A DNA stretch of 64,000 nt, from contig CANKCB010000002.1 of the NCBI GenBank assembly GCA_947480335.1, forward strand, positions 205,861-269,860, in the 5' to 3' direction. The translations under genes and the position numbers were made by a program. Below are positions 10,727 to 20,861 of the stretch, one piece after another. This DNA is from Gammaproteobacteria bacterium (GTDB taxonomy: Bacteria > Pseudomonadota > Gammaproteobacteria > Eutrophobiales > Eutrophobiaceae). The notes beneath the pieces are model-generated. The model searched no databases, was not told the origin of the DNA, and saw only the letters and a list, made by a program, of their open reading frames with translations. The number at the start of each line of letters is the position of its first letter. Positions within the stretch are counted from its first letter, which is position 1.

Positions 10727-11905
10727 ATGAACAGCAACTGGATAATCCTGCTGTTATTTTTGTTACCGGTTGCGGCCATATCTGGCTGGATGGCCGCCAG
10801 GTCCAGTTATAGCGGTAGTGGTAAGGGGAGACATCGCCAGCTGCCGCCGGAGTATTTCAAGGGTTTGAATTATGTCCTTAATGAACAGCCTGACAAGGCC
10901 ATTGAAATATTCGTCAAGATGCTGGAAGTGGACAGTGAAACAATTGAAACCCATCTGGCGTTAGGAAGTCTGTTCAGGCGCAGGGGGGAAGTTGATCGTG
11001 CGATACGAATACATCAGAATCTGATAGCCAGACCTACGCTTGATACAGAATACAAAACCCAGGCTTTGCTCGAACTTGGGCTGGATTATATGAAACTGGG
11101 AATACTTGATCGAGCGGAAGGTCTATTTTCAGAATTGGTAGCAGCTGATAGTACCTCTGTACAGGCCTATACGCATTTGCTTGATATTTATCAGCAAGAA
11201 CGTGACTGGGACAAGGCAATTGCCACAGCACGTAAACTGGAGTCAATTTCCAGCCGCGATTTACATCCGGTAATGGCACAGTATTATTGTGAGCTCGCTG
11301 ATTTTGAGTTAAATGCTCATAATAACTCGAATGCCATATCACACCTGAAGCGAGCGCTCAATCTCGATCCTAAATGTGTTCATGCCAGCCTGATGGAAGC
11401 TGAGCTGGCAATGAAGGCGTCGGATTATCAAGATGCGATCATGGCTTGTCGGCGAATTGAAAAACAGGATCCTGAATACCTGCCGGAAGTTGTCACCTGG
11501 ATGCATGACTGTTATGCCAACCTCAAGACTCCGGAAAAATACCGTGAGTATCTGACTGAAATACTGGGAAGTTATGGCGGGATTACACCGTTATTATGTC
11601 TGACAGACGAAATAGCCGAGGCAGAGGGTGAAGAGGCCGCTATCCGTTTTTTGTCAGATGAATTGCATAAACGACCGACAGTGAGAGGTGTGGATCATCT
11701 GATTAAATACGCCATACTTAGAACTGAAGGCGGCTTGCATGAAAACCTGTCAACAATCAAGGAGCTGACCACACGCTTGCTCGAAGATCGTTCTGTCTAT
11801 AAATGTCGAGTTTGTGGTTTCGGTGCCAGAAAACTTCACTGGCAGTGTCCTGGGTGCAAGAACTGGAATTCTGTCAAACCGGTACAGGGAGTGCATGGTG
11901 AATAA
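10727..11905 (+). CDS. lapB: LapB (YciM) TPR protein
   Basis: Inner-membrane-anchored adaptor; in E. coli it promotes FtsH-dependent degradation of LpxC and so limits LPS synthesis. The 392 residues start with one membrane anchor (about residues 3-22). Multiple TPR repeats follow, for example ALGSLFRRRGEVDRAIRIHQ and AISHLKRALNLDPKCVHA. A C-terminal rubredoxin-like metal site has four cysteines in CRVCGFG and CPGCKNW. Its 3' end overlaps pyrF by 11 bases. Confidence 0.95.
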   Translation: MNSNWIILLLFLLPVAAISGWMAARSSYSGSGKGRHRQLPPEYFKGLNYVLNEQPDKAIEIFVKMLEVDSETIETHLALGSLFRRRGEVDRAIRIHQNLIARPTLDTEYKTQALLELGLDYMKLGILDRAEGLFSELVAADSTSVQAYTHLLDIYQQERDWDKAIATARKLESISSRDLHPVMAQYYCELADFELNAHNNSNAISHLKRALNLDPKCVHASLMEAELAMKASDYQDAIMACRRIEKQDPEYLPEVVTWMHDCYANLKTPEKYREYLTEILGSYGGITPLLCLTDEIAEAEGEEAAIRFLSDELHKRPTVRGVDHLIKYAILRTEGGLHENLSTIKELTTRLLEDRSVYKCRVCGFGARKLHWQCPGCKNWNSVKPVQGVHGE

Positions 11906-12638
11906 CTCCAGAATCATCGTTTCGCTGGACTATCCGGATCCGTTACAGGCAATGGAGCTAGCCAATAAACTCGATCCGGGATGCTGCAAGTTGAAAGTCG
12001 GCAAGGAACTGTTTACCCGTAGCGGACCTGAATTTGTAAAAAAACTGGTTCATTCCGGTTTTCCCGTATTTCTGGATCTGAAATTTCATGATATCCCCAA
12101 TACAGTTGCGGCCGCTTGCACAGCGGCAACCGAACTGGGCATCTGGATGCTGAATGTACATGCCTCTGGTGGAATGAAAATGATATCAGCCGCCCGTGAA
12201 GCAATTGATAAGGCCAGTCATAAGCCTTTGTTAATTGCCGTAACAGTCTTAACCAGTCTGGCAGACGATGATCTTGCTGTTGTGGGAGTAAACGGTAGTG
12301 TCAAACAACAAGTGCTCAGGCTGGCACGTATCAGCTCGGATTCCGGAGCAGATGGCGTAGTTTGTTCCGCGCAGGAAGTGGCAATGTTGCGTCAGGAGAT
12401 AAGTCCTTCATTTTGTCTGGTTACCCCGGGTATTCGTCCTCGTGGTGCTGAGGCCAATGATCAAATCAGGATTGTAACCCCGTCTGATGCGATAGAGTCT
12501 GGTAGTGACTATCTGGTAATCGGGCGACCGATTACCCAGGCAAGAGAACCATTACAGGCATTATTGTCGATAGAACAGGAAGTGAATGCGGCGTTGTTAA
12601 AAGTCAGGAAGCCGGCCGCCGGGACACTGAACCCGTAA
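11895..12638 (+). CDS. pyrF: Orotidine-5'-phosphate decarboxylase
   Basis: Decarboxylates OMP to UMP in pyrimidine synthesis. The catalytic motif FLDLKFHDIPNTV carries the Asp-Lys-x-x-Asp set. The C-terminal phosphate-binding segment is YLVIGRPIT. I start it at the ATG at 11895, giving 247 residues, a normal length; AGGGAG lies just upstream. A GTG at 11898 is equally close. It overlaps lapB, matching the E. coli lapA-lapB-pyrF operon. Confidence 0.95.
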   Translation: MVNNSRIIVSLDYPDPLQAMELANKLDPGCCKLKVGKELFTRSGPEFVKKLVHSGFPVFLDLKFHDIPNTVAAACTAATELGIWMLNVHASGGMKMISAAREAIDKASHKPLLIAVTVLTSLADDDLAVVGVNGSVKQQVLRLARISSDSGADGVVCSAQEVAMLRQEISPSFCLVTPGIRPRGAEANDQIRIVTPSDAIESGSDYLVIGRPITQAREPLQALLSIEQEVNAALLKVRKPAAGTLNP

Positions 12639-12669
12639 TTAAAATCCAGTATTTGCGCATCGCTTTAGC

Positions 12670-15600
12670 TTGCCGACTATTAGTGTAACTCCAGGAATTA
12701 TTTTATTTTTAGCACAGAATGTAGAAAGTAATTTGACTGATATTTACGAAAACACGGCCAAGCAGGAATCCCAATTTCCATTTTCTGACATAGCAGGCTA
12801 CCTCAGTCCACTCACACCGGTGATCCCTGTCGTGCCTGGTGACAGTTGTCACTGGGGCCGTCTATACGGAAGTGCCAGGGGGCTTGCTATCCACAGTGCG
12901 GCGAAACTGATCAATTCACCTTTGGTTGTCCTGACGGCAGATATCAAACGTACTGAAAGTTTGCTGGAAGAACTCAGGTTCTACAGTGAAGTTGATAATG
13001 AAATACCTCTGTTATCTTTCCCGGATTGGGAGACATTACCCTATGATATTTTTTCTCCCTATCAGGATATTATTTCCGAGAGGCTGGCGACACTGACGAG
13101 GTTGTCTGGTCTGAACAAGGGAATACTGGTTGTACCCGTGGCCACGGTGATGCACAGGCTAATGCCGGAAAAATATCTGCATGCAAGAAGCCTCAGTCTG
13201 GAATCCGGGCAAGGTATCGATATTGAACTATTTCGGAATCGCCTGATACAGAATGGTTACCGGATGGTCTCCCAGGTGATAGAGCATGGTGATATAGCCA
13301 TACGCGGATCCATCCTGGATATTTATCCAATGGGCTCACAACTACCATACAGGATAGATTTGCTGGATAAGGAAGTAGACAGTATTCGTGTATTTGATAT
13401 TGAAACCCAGCGTTCGATTGAGAAAGTTACAAGACTTAGCGTATTGCCTGCACGTGAAGTCAGTCTGACGGAGGAAACGATCAGCCGCTTCAGGAGTGGG
13501 TGGCGCAGCCGCTTCCCCGGCAATCCTGCCACCTCCACGATATATCGTGATGTAACAGAAGGGATAGCTCCTGCCGGCATTGAATATTATTTGCCTTTAT
13601 TTTATGAATCGACCAGTTGCCTGTTTGATTATTTACCAGCCACAGGATTGATTATATTGGATGAGGATGCGGAAAAGGCCGTTTCCGTATTCTGGAATGA
13701 CATTCAGCATCGCTATGAACAGGGCAGATACGACATTGAACGACCATTGCTGCCACCGGAACAGTTATTTTATTCACCGGCAGAATTTATCGGAATTGTA
13801 GAGTCACATGCGAGAATTTATTGTGGCGGTTTGACGGTGCGCGAGAAGCAAAATGCCGTGAATTATGCAACACGTGCACCGTTGCATCTTCCGGTGGATA
13901 TACGTTCCAGTGCACCTTTGGGTATGTTGCAACGGTTCTTGGGAGAGTTTAAAGGCCGTGTGTTAGTGCTTGCTGAATCACCTGGCCGACGTGAAACCAT
14001 TGCCGAGATGTTCAGAAATCATGGGTTGACCCCTCGTCATTTTAATAGCTGGGCAGATTTTCTGCAGGCTGATGCTGACTTTGGTCTGGCCGTTGCTCCC
14101 CTGCAAAATGGTGCCTGTATTGATCAGCCCGCTATTGCGATAATCAGTGAAAGTCAGTTGTTTGGTGAAAGGGTACAACAACAACGGTTACGTAAACGCA
14201 GAAAAAATGAATCCGATGCGCTGGTCAAAAGTCTGGCAGAACTGACTATCGGCGCTCCGGTTGTACATGAGGATAATGGTGTCGGGCGTTATCTGGGGCT
14301 AATTACGCTTGAAGTAGGTGGGGTGTTGAACGAGTTTATCTGTCTGGAGTATGACAAGGGTGACAAACTCTATGTGCCGGTCTCCTCACTGGACTTGATC
14401 AGCCGGTATACCGGTGCTGACCCGGAGCATGCTCCCTTACACCGTCTAGGCAGTAATCAATGGCAGAAAGCCAGGGAACGTGCCAGCAAACGCGTAATCG
14501 ATGTTGCTGCGGAGTTGCTTGAATTACATGCCAGACGTGCTGCCAGAACCGGAAACAGTTTCACTTTCGACGAGTCTGCCTATCTGTCCTTTATCCAGGG
14601 ATTTCCATTTGAGGAGACTCCGGATCAGCTGGATGCAATCAATGCCGTACTCGCGGATATGCAACAGGCCAAACCGATGGACCGCCTGATCTGTGGTGAT
14701 GCCGGATTTGGCAAGACCGAAGTGGCCATGCGAGCAGCGTTTATTGCGGCCAATGCAAACAAACAAGTAGGCATACTGGTGCCGACAACCTTGCTTGCGC
14801 AACAACATTACGGGAATTTCAAGGATCGTTTTGCAGATTGGCCCATACGTATCGAAGTATTGTCCAGATTTGTTGATAAGAAACAGCAGAATGAGGTGAT
14901 ACGCGATATTGCGGATGGTAAGGTGGACATTGTGATCGGTACCCACCGACTGTTGCAGGATGATATCCGCTTTGCCAGACTGGGATTAATCATTATCGAT
15001 GAAGAACATCGTTTTGGTGTCAGGCAGAAGGAAAAGTTCAAGGCAATCAGGGCTGAGATTGATGTGCTGACATTGACAGCAACGCCCATACCCAGAACCC
15101 TGAATATGGCCCTGTCTGACTTGCGAGATATGTCCATAATTGCCTCTCCACCTTCACGCAGACAGGCTGTGAAAACATTTGTCTTCGAATGGCGAGATGA
15201 TCTGTTACAGGAAGCCATACTGCGTGAGATCAAGCGCGGCGGCCAGGTGTATTTTCTGCACAATGAAGTGGATTCCATAGAGAAGCAGGCAGAGCGGATT
15301 CAGGCGCTGGTTCCCGAATCGCGAGTCCAGTTTGCACATGGGCAAATGCCGGAAAAGCAGCTGGAACAAGTCATGCTGGATTTTTATCATCGACGCTTCA
15401 ATATACTGGTCTGTACAACCATCATTGAAACGGGAATTGACGTCCCGAGCGCCAATACGATTATTATCAATCGGGCAGACAAGTTTGGACTGGCGCAGTT
15501 ATATCAGTTACGTGGCAGGGTAGGACGTTCCCATCATCGTGCCTATGCCTATTTGCTGGTACCCTCGCTGAAATCAATCACCCGCGATGCCGTAAAACGT

Positions 15601-16260
15601 TTGGAGGCAATTGAGTCACTTGAGGATCTGGGTATCGGCTTTACCCTCGCTGTGCATGATCTGGAAATTCGAGGTGCCGGAGAAATTCTTGGTGAAGACC
15701 AGAGTGGGCAGATTCAGGAAATCGGATTTGGTTTATATATGGACCTGCTGGATCGTGCGGTCAGGTCGCTGAAATCAGGTAATCAGCCCCAACTTGACAG
15801 GCCGCTCGATCATGGAGCTGAAATTGACTTCCATGTGGCCACCTTGATACCGGAAGATTTCTTGCCAGATGTGCAGACCCGCTTGATTATGTACAAGAGA
15901 ATTGCCAGCACACGGGATGATGAAGAGCTGCTTGGTTTGCAGGAAGAAATGATAGACCGGTTTGGCCTGTTACCTGATTCACTCAAAAATCTGTTTGAAA
16001 TTACCAGGCTTAAACACCATGTCGCACCACTCGGTGTCAAAAAAGTGGATCTGGGTAAGCATGGCGGCAGAATCCAGTTTGAAAAACAGGCTAAAATTGA
16101 TCCGGTCAAGATTATCATGTTAATTCAGAAACAATCTGGCGTATTCAAACTCGATGGTTCAGACAAGCTGAAAATAACCAGTGAATTTAGCGATGTGCCA
16201 TCACGACTGGCTTTCCTGTATGATTTGTTCAATATGATTTCACTCAAACACACCATATGA
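12670..16260 (+). CDS. mfd: Transcription-repair coupling factor
   Basis: ATP-dependent translocase that removes stalled RNA polymerase and recruits UvrA to lesions. It has an N-terminal UvrB-like module (SFPDWETLPYD), the RNA-polymerase-interaction region, and a RecG-like helicase core. The core includes Walker A GDAGFGKTEVA (near residue 676-686), the DEEH box (IIIDEEHRFG), TATPIPRTLNMAL and QLRGRVGRS. A C-terminal regulatory domain follows. No ATG occurs in the first part of the frame. The TTG at 12670 lacks a ribosome-binding site; TTG at 12733 with AGAAAG upstream would give about 1175 residues, closer to the family length. The stop overlaps csiV. Confidence 0.95.
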   Translation: MPTISVTPGIILFLAQNVESNLTDIYENTAKQESQFPFSDIAGYLSPLTPVIPVVPGDSCHWGRLYGSARGLAIHSAAKLINSPLVVLTADIKRTESLLEELRFYSEVDNEIPLLSFPDWETLPYDIFSPYQDIISERLATLTRLSGLNKGILVVPVATVMHRLMPEKYLHARSLSLESGQGIDIELFRNRLIQNGYRMVSQVIEHGDIAIRGSILDIYPMGSQLPYRIDLLDKEVDSIRVFDIETQRSIEKVTRLSVLPAREVSLTEETISRFRSGWRSRFPGNPATSTIYRDVTEGIAPAGIEYYLPLFYESTSCLFDYLPATGLIILDEDAEKAVSVFWNDIQHRYEQGRYDIERPLLPPEQLFYSPAEFIGIVESHARIYCGGLTVREKQNAVNYATRAPLHLPVDIRSSAPLGMLQRFLGEFKGRVLVLAESPGRRETIAEMFRNHGLTPRHFNSWADFLQADADFGLAVAPLQNGACIDQPAIAIISESQLFGERVQQQRLRKRRKNESDALVKSLAELTIGAPVVHEDNGVGRYLGLITLEVGGVLNEFICLEYDKGDKLYVPVSSLDLISRYTGADPEHAPLHRLGSNQWQKARERASKRVIDVAAELLELHARRAARTGNSFTFDESAYLSFIQGFPFEETPDQLDAINAVLADMQQAKPMDRLICGDAGFGKTEVAMRAAFIAANANKQVGILVPTTLLAQQHYGNFKDRFADWPIRIEVLSRFVDKKQQNEVIRDIADGKVDIVIGTHRLLQDDIRFARLGLIIIDEEHRFGVRQKEKFKAIRAEIDVLTLTATPIPRTLNMALSDLRDMSIIASPPSRRQAVKTFVFEWRDDLLQEAILREIKRGGQVYFLHNEVDSIEKQAERIQALVPESRVQFAHGQMPEKQLEQVMLDFYHRRFNILVCTTIIETGIDVPSANTIIINRADKFGLAQLYQLRGRVGRSHHRAYAYLLVPSLKSITRDAVKRLEAIESLEDLGIGFTLAVHDLEIRGAGEILGEDQSGQIQEIGFGLYMDLLDRAVRSLKSGNQPQLDRPLDHGAEIDFHVATLIPEDFLPDVQTRLIMYKRIASTRDDEELLGLQEEMIDRFGLLPDSLKNLFEITRLKHHVAPLGVKKVDLGKHGGRIQFEKQAKIDPVKIIMLIQKQSGVFKLDGSDKLKITSEFSDVPSRLAFLYDLFNMISLKHTI

Positions 16261-17075
16261 TTCTGTCGCGGATTAATTTACTGTTAATGTTGACGGCGCT
16301 ACTAATTTCATCTGGCGTGCAGGCTGAGTGGTATCAGGTTGAAGTAATAGTATTTGAACATGTTAATCCCGGTTTTGATAACGAGGACTGGCTTAAGGAT
16401 CCGGGGCTGGTGCCGCTGAATGATACTGTAAGTCCTGTAGATACCAGTCAGCTGGTTCCCAACTTGCCCGTATCATATACACCTGGTCCGGCATTGCCTC
16501 CACCATGGGTGGCTTATGAGATCATGCCGGCGTCCAGTTACAAACTGCAAGGTATTTACCAGAGCCTGCGACAATCACGGCAATACCATCCCTTGTACCA
16601 TATCGCCTGGCAACAACCGGCTGTTGATGGCAATCGTTCCCGTGCCTTACATCTACAGCAAGAGGACAGCGGAAGTTTGTTTGAACTCACACTACCGCCA
16701 ATTCTGGTAACCGATCCGATGCCAGCCGAATTCTACGAACCTGTAAAATTGCTGCTGGATGGTACGGTGCGAATTCGCAGCTCTTCGTTTCTCCATGTGG
16801 ATGTGGATATGGTTCTGTTCCGTCCGCCGGTGAGTAATATCACTCCGATGAACCTGCCGTCACAGTTGCCAGCGGAGCCAGAGGCTCGTCCGGTTGAGTA
16901 CGTCCGTTTGACCGAGAAAAACCTCAGGTTAAAACTGGGTGAGGTACATTATTTCGATCATCCACGGCTTGGGGTGATCCTGCAGGTAAACAGGCTGGAA
17001 TTAGCCGTGCCTGTCACATCAGCAGTAGAAACAACAACCAATATCCCGATACCAGTTGTACAGCCACAAAGGTAA
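16257..17075 (+). CDS. CsiV-family exported protein
   Basis: The 272-residue protein has an N-terminal signal peptide ending near GVQA at about residues 20-23. The mature start WYQVEVIVFEH is typical of the CsiV family. CsiV of Pseudomonas aeruginosa binds peptidoglycan and activates the periplasmic protease CtpA... this functional link is not certain for this homolog, so only the family is assigned. A beta-rich C-terminal part ends in HYFDHPRLGVILQVNRLE. The ATG overlaps the mfd stop (ATGA), and the mfd-csiV adjacency is also seen in Pseudomonas. Confidence 0.75.
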   Translation: MILSRINLLLMLTALLISSGVQAEWYQVEVIVFEHVNPGFDNEDWLKDPGLVPLNDTVSPVDTSQLVPNLPVSYTPGPALPPPWVAYEIMPASSYKLQGIYQSLRQSRQYHPLYHIAWQQPAVDGNRSRALHLQQEDSGSLFELTLPPILVTDPMPAEFYEPVKLLLDGTVRIRSSSFLHVDVDMVLFRPPVSNITPMNLPSQLPAEPEARPVEYVRLTEKNLRLKLGEVHYFDHPRLGVILQVNRLELAVPVTSAVETTTNIPIPVVQPQR

Positions 17076-17121
17076 ATTGACGAAGCATTCGCTGAGGCCG
17101 TTTCTATAATCAACGCAGCTA

Positions 17122-17871
17122 TCAGGCTGTCTCAGTGCTACTGACTATTTGTTCCAGCAGTTTTTTAATTTTGCTCATACCTATATCCAGATTCTTCTGA
17201 ATGATTTCCATGGTGATTTCTTCATTGGATTTACCGGCCGCCCAGTTGACAACCAATGAAATTGACGCGTAATCCATTCCCAGTTCTTTTGCCAATGCAG
17301 CTTCAGGCATACCGGTCATGCCGACTATGTCACAGCCATCTTGTTCCATGCGCCGGATTTCTGCAGTCGTTTCCAATCGTGGCCCCTGCGTAGCGCCATA
17401 GGTTGCACGTGAAATCAGCGGTTGTGAAATACTGGCGGCTGCCTGGACAACCAGCTTACGTAAGCTGTCACTGTATGGTTCGGTAAAGTCGATATGATTG
17501 ACACTGTCAGTATCACCACTGGAATAAGTGTGTTCTCTGCCCCAGGTGTAATCTATGATTTGATCGGGTAACACAATAACGCAGGGCCCCATTTGCTCAG
17601 TGATACCTCCAACCGCATTGATGCTGATAATTCTGTTCACGCCTGCATCCTTAAGAGCCTGGATGTTTGCCCGATAATTGACCTTATGTGGCGGGATGGC
17701 ATGAGGATCACCGTGTCTTGGCAGGAACAGGATTTTGCTTCCAGCCAGTGTGCCAGATACCAATGCCGCTGACGTGTTACCAAATTTCGTCTGAATAAAT
17801 TGTTTGCCGGTTACCTGAACCGAATCGAGCCGGGTCAGACCAGTACCGCCAATGATGGCCAAATGGTTCAT
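17122..17871 (-). CDS. S-methyl-5'-thioinosine phosphorylase (MTAP/PNP family)
   Basis: Purine nucleoside phosphorylase-fold enzyme of 249 residues. It opens with LAIIGGTGL, then FLPRHGDPHAIPPHKVNYR, SINAVGGI, and the C-terminal MTGMPEAALAKELGM. The RHG and HKVNYRANI segments define the MTAP/MTIP family. The Pseudomonas homolog near mfd prefers methylthioinosine, and mtnA at the start of this window would use the methylthioribose-1-phosphate it releases. Substrate preference is inferred, because MTA, MTI and other purines cannot be told apart safely by eye. The start overlaps the 3' end of the DUF815 gene by 4 bases. It is convergent with csiV. Confidence 0.85.
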   Translation of the reverse strand: MNHLAIIGGTGLTRLDSVQVTGKQFIQTKFGNTSAALVSGTLAGSKILFLPRHGDPHAIPPHKVNYRANIQALKDAGVNRIISINAVGGITEQMGPCVIVLPDQIIDYTWGREHTYSSGDTDSVNHIDFTEPYSDSLRKLVVQAAASISQPLISRATYGATQGPRLETTAEIRRMEQDGCDIVGMTGMPEAALAKELGMDYASISLVVNWAAGKSNEEITMEIIQKNLDIGMSKIKKLLEQIVSSTETA

Positions 17872-18746
17872 GATCTGGCCAGCCCGGCGCGTCCGGCCCA
17901 GTCACGACAAAATAACAGAGCTGATCGACCACTACGTGATCCATGCTGGAGCGCCCATTTCAGAGAGGCCAATCTCACAGAGTCATCAAGGATTACGTCT
18001 TTTTGCATCAGACGGTTTAGCCAGTATTGCACCAGTTCAAGATACTGATCCTGATTGAATGGATGAAAAGAAACCCATAATCCGAATCGTTCAGACAGGG
18101 AAAGCTTTTCTTCCACGCCTTCACTCAAGTGCAATTCCTCGCCTACCAGTCCACTGTTGAGATTATCCTGCATATGTTCTGGCATCAGATGTCTTCTATT
18201 GGAGGTAGCATATACCAGTGTGTTTTCCGGCAACGGGTTTATTGAACCGTCCAGGATGACCTTGATGGCCTTGTAGCCGGGATCATTGGTTTCAAAAGAG
18301 AGGTCATCACAAAAAAGCAGATAACGACCTTTTCGATCATAAAGACTGTCACAGATTGCTGGCAATCTACCCAAATCATCCCGCTGGATTTCAATTAACC
18401 GTAGACCTTCCGGATGGTAACGGTTAAGCAGTGCCTTGACCAAAGAGGATTTTCCGGTACCTTTGGGACCCCAGAGCAGGGCATGATTGGCTGGAAACCC
18501 ATGGATAAACTGCCGGGTATTGTCTATCAGCAGCTGTTTTTGTCTGTCGATACATTTAAGATCCTCCAGCTCAATGCCGGATGCATGTTTGACAGGTTCC
18601 AGATGTTTACTATCACTACTGTAACGCCAGCAACGGTACTGGTTCGGATCAATATCCAGTCCATTGTTATTGTGGTCATCCAGCCGCGATTCCAGCCTGT
18701 CCAGTAACAAGTTGGCTCGTTTGAAAAAGGTTTCCATCTCAGACAT
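17868..18746 (-). CDS. DUF815-type AAA+ ATPase
   Basis: A 292-residue protein with Walker A WGPKGTGKSS near residues 92-101, Walker B-like YLLFCDDLSFE, and a sensor-like VYATSNRRHL, as in the DUF815 family of AAA+ ATPases. Its biological role is unknown. It is the first gene of a two-gene minus-strand unit and overlaps the methylthioinosine phosphorylase start by 4 bases. The pairing looks translationally coupled, although no mechanistic link to purine salvage is known to me. Confidence 0.85.
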   Translation of the reverse strand: MSEMETFFKRANLLLDRLESRLDDHNNNGLDIDPNQYRCWRYSSDSKHLEPVKHASGIELEDLKCIDRQKQLLIDNTRQFIHGFPANHALLWGPKGTGKSSLVKALLNRYHPEGLRLIEIQRDDLGRLPAICDSLYDRKGRYLLFCDDLSFETNDPGYKAIKVILDGSINPLPENTLVYATSNRRHLMPEHMQDNLNSGLVGEELHLSEGVEEKLSLSERFGLWVSFHPFNQDQYLELVQYWLNRLMQKDVILDDSVRLASLKWALQHGSRSGRSALLFCRDWAGRAGLARS

Positions 18747-19051
18747 GTAGATTACCGCTCATATTCAGTTTGTTTCTCTGTTTGATTATATGATTTCCTG
18801 ACCCGATTCGGCAGTATTAATTAAAGAAGATTTGCAAGTCTAAACTGTCGAGACGAGACATTGCCCTTATCCGGTAGCAAACCGCCTCTAATTTGGGAAA
18901 ATTATTGTTACAGGTTTAGCAAGAAACCACTAAATCTGGTACGCTTGCATCCTGATTTTGCGGGTTTTTCACCAGAGTGGACACAAGCTGGTCCGTTGCC
19001 CTTACCAGTGTGAAACACCTGCTCCAACACATTAAAAAATGAGGATAGTTC
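18747..19051. promoter_or_regulatory. Divergent intergenic region upstream of glyA
   Basis: About 305 bases separate the DUF815 gene from glyA, so divergent promoters must lie here. I see the glyA ribosome-binding site GAGGA at 19041-19045, six bases before its ATG. TTGTTA at 18905-18910 is a possible -35 element, but no convincing -10 follows at standard spacing. No riboswitch fold or RNA gene was recognised. Confidence 0.4.
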
Positions 19052-20308
19052 ATGTTCACTAAGGATATGAAAATAGCAGGATATGACGATGTACTCTGGC
19101 AAGCCATGCAGGGGGAAATGCATCGTCAGGAAGAGCATATCGAATTGATTGCATCAGAAAATAATGTCAGCCCAAGGGTTATGGAAGCACAGGGCTCTGT
19201 ACTGACAAATAAATATGCAGAAGGCTATCCAGGTAAGCGTTATTACGGCGGTTGTGAATATGTCGATATCGTGGAGCAACTGGCGATTGATCGGGCCAAG
19301 ACATTATTTGGAGCGGATTTTGTTAATGTACAGCCGCATTCCGGTTCACAGGCAAACGGTGCTGTCTATCTAGCCCTGTGTGAGCCTGGCGATGTGGTTA
19401 TGGGAATGAGTCTGGCGGATGGTGGCCATTTGACACATGGATCTTCTGTAAATGTCTCTGGCCGGGTCTACCGTGCCGTGCAATACGGATTAAACCCTGC
19501 CACAGGAGAAATTGATTACGACAAGGCAGAACAACTGGCACTTGAGCACAAGCCCAGACTCATTATGACCGGGTTTTCAGCCTATTCCAGGATTGTGAAT
19601 TGGCAACGTTTCCGTGAGATAGCAGACAAGGTAGGTGCCTATCTGATTGCCGATATTGCCCATGTAGCCGGTCTGGTCGTAGCGGGTCTGTATCCCAGTC
19701 CGGTACAAATTGCCGATGTGACTACCACTACCACACATAAAACCCTGCGTGGGCCCCGTTCAGGTCTGATCATGGGTCGTGAAAACAAGGAAATTGAAAA
19801 GAAAATCAATTTTATGGTATTTCCAGGTTATCAGGGCGGCCCACTGATGCATGTGATCGCTGCCAAGGCGGTTGCCTTCAAGGAAGCGATGGAACCGGAA
19901 TTTAAAATCTACCAGCAGCAGGTGCTGAAAAATGCACGGGCGATGACCGATGAGTTCATTCGTCGAGGTGTAAAAATAGTTTCGGGTGGTACGGATAATC
20001 ATCTGTTTCTGGTTGATTTGGTCAATAAAAATATGACAGGCAAGGAACTGGATGCGATCCTCGACAAGGTGCATATTACGGTTAACAAGAACGCTGTTCC
20101 AAATGATCCGCAGTCACCCTTTATTACCAGTGGCATCAGGATTGGTACGCCGTCTATAACAACACGTGGATTCAGAGAAATGGAAGCCAGACAAGTGGCA
20201 AACATGATCTGTGATGTGATTGATAACAGAGCGGATCAAGCTGTGCTTGATAAGGTTCTTGCACAGGTGAAATTGCTGTGTAATAAATATCCAATGTATG
20301 AACGTTAA
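19052..20308 (+). CDS. glyA: Serine hydroxymethyltransferase
   Basis: PLP enzyme that interconverts serine and glycine and charges tetrahydrofolate with a one-carbon unit. The 418 residues match E. coli closely in length. Landmarks are [42 protein letters not shown], and the PLP lysine K230 in [15 protein letters not shown]. It has a good GAGGA ribosome-binding site. nrdR and the riboflavin genes follow in the same direction. Confidence 0.98.
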   Translation: MFTKDMKIAGYDDVLWQAMQGEMHRQEEHIELIASENNVSPRVMEAQGSVLTNKYAEGYPGKRYYGGCEYVDIVEQLAIDRAKTLFGADFVNVQPHSGSQANGAVYLALCEPGDVVMGMSLADGGHLTHGSSVNVSGRVYRAVQYGLNPATGEIDYDKAEQLALEHKPRLIMTGFSAYSRIVNWQRFREIADKVGAYLIADIAHVAGLVVAGLYPSPVQIADVTTTTTHKTLRGPRSGLIMGRENKEIEKKINFMVFPGYQGGPLMHVIAAKAVAFKEAMEPEFKIYQQQVLKNARAMTDEFIRRGVKIVSGGTDNHLFLVDLVNKNMTGKELDAILDKVHITVNKNAVPNDPQSPFITSGIRIGTPSITTRGFREMEARQVANMICDVIDNRADQAVLDKVLAQVKLLCNKYPMYER

Positions 20309-20348
20309 GTTTCCTGATCCGGAAACGCGATTGCCAGGATAAGTAACG

Positions 20349-20861
20349 ATGCATTGTCCTTTTTGTTCTGCTACTGAAACCAAGGTTATTGATTCACGGC
20401 TGGTGGGTGAGGGTGACCAGATCCGTCGTCGTCGTGAATGTCTTGAATGCAAGGAAAGATTTACGACCTATGAATCTGCAGAACTGAATTATCCACGAAT
20501 CATAAAGTCAGATGGCCGCAGACAAAAATTCATAGAGGAAAAACTACGCGCCAGTTTTTTAAGAGCGCTTGAAAAACGTCCGGTACCAATGGTAATGGTG
20601 GAAATAGCCATCAGCCGCGTTGGTCATAAATTACGTGCAATGGGTGTACGGGAAATAAAATCGCGCAAGGTTGGCGAATGGGTCATGGAAGAATTACGAA
20701 AAATGGACCAAGTAGCTTATGTACGTTTTGCTTCGGTATACCGCAGTTTCGAGGACGTGCGTGCGTTTCTGGACGAGATTGCCAAACTGGAAAATGATTT
20801 GCCTCCTGAAATCAGGGAAAACCAGTTAAACCTTTTAACGAACGACAGTGACGAACCTTGA
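20349..20861 (+). CDS. nrdR: NrdR transcriptional repressor
   Basis: Represses ribonucleotide reductase genes by sensing ATP/dATP. The N-terminal zinc ribbon has MHCPFC and [10 protein letters not shown] (four cysteines), then an ATP-cone domain from about residue 49, beginning [12 protein letters not shown]. The product is 170 residues, slightly longer than typical. It sits immediately before ribD, a conserved arrangement. The last four bases overlap the proposed ribD TTG start. Confidence 0.97.
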   Translation: MHCPFCSATETKVIDSRLVGEGDQIRRRRECLECKERFTTYESAELNYPRIIKSDGRRQKFIEEKLRASFLRALEKRPVPMVMVEIAISRVGHKLRAMGVREIKSRKVGEWVMEELRKMDQVAYVRFASVYRSFEDVRAFLDEIAKLENDLPPEIRENQLNLLTNDSDEP

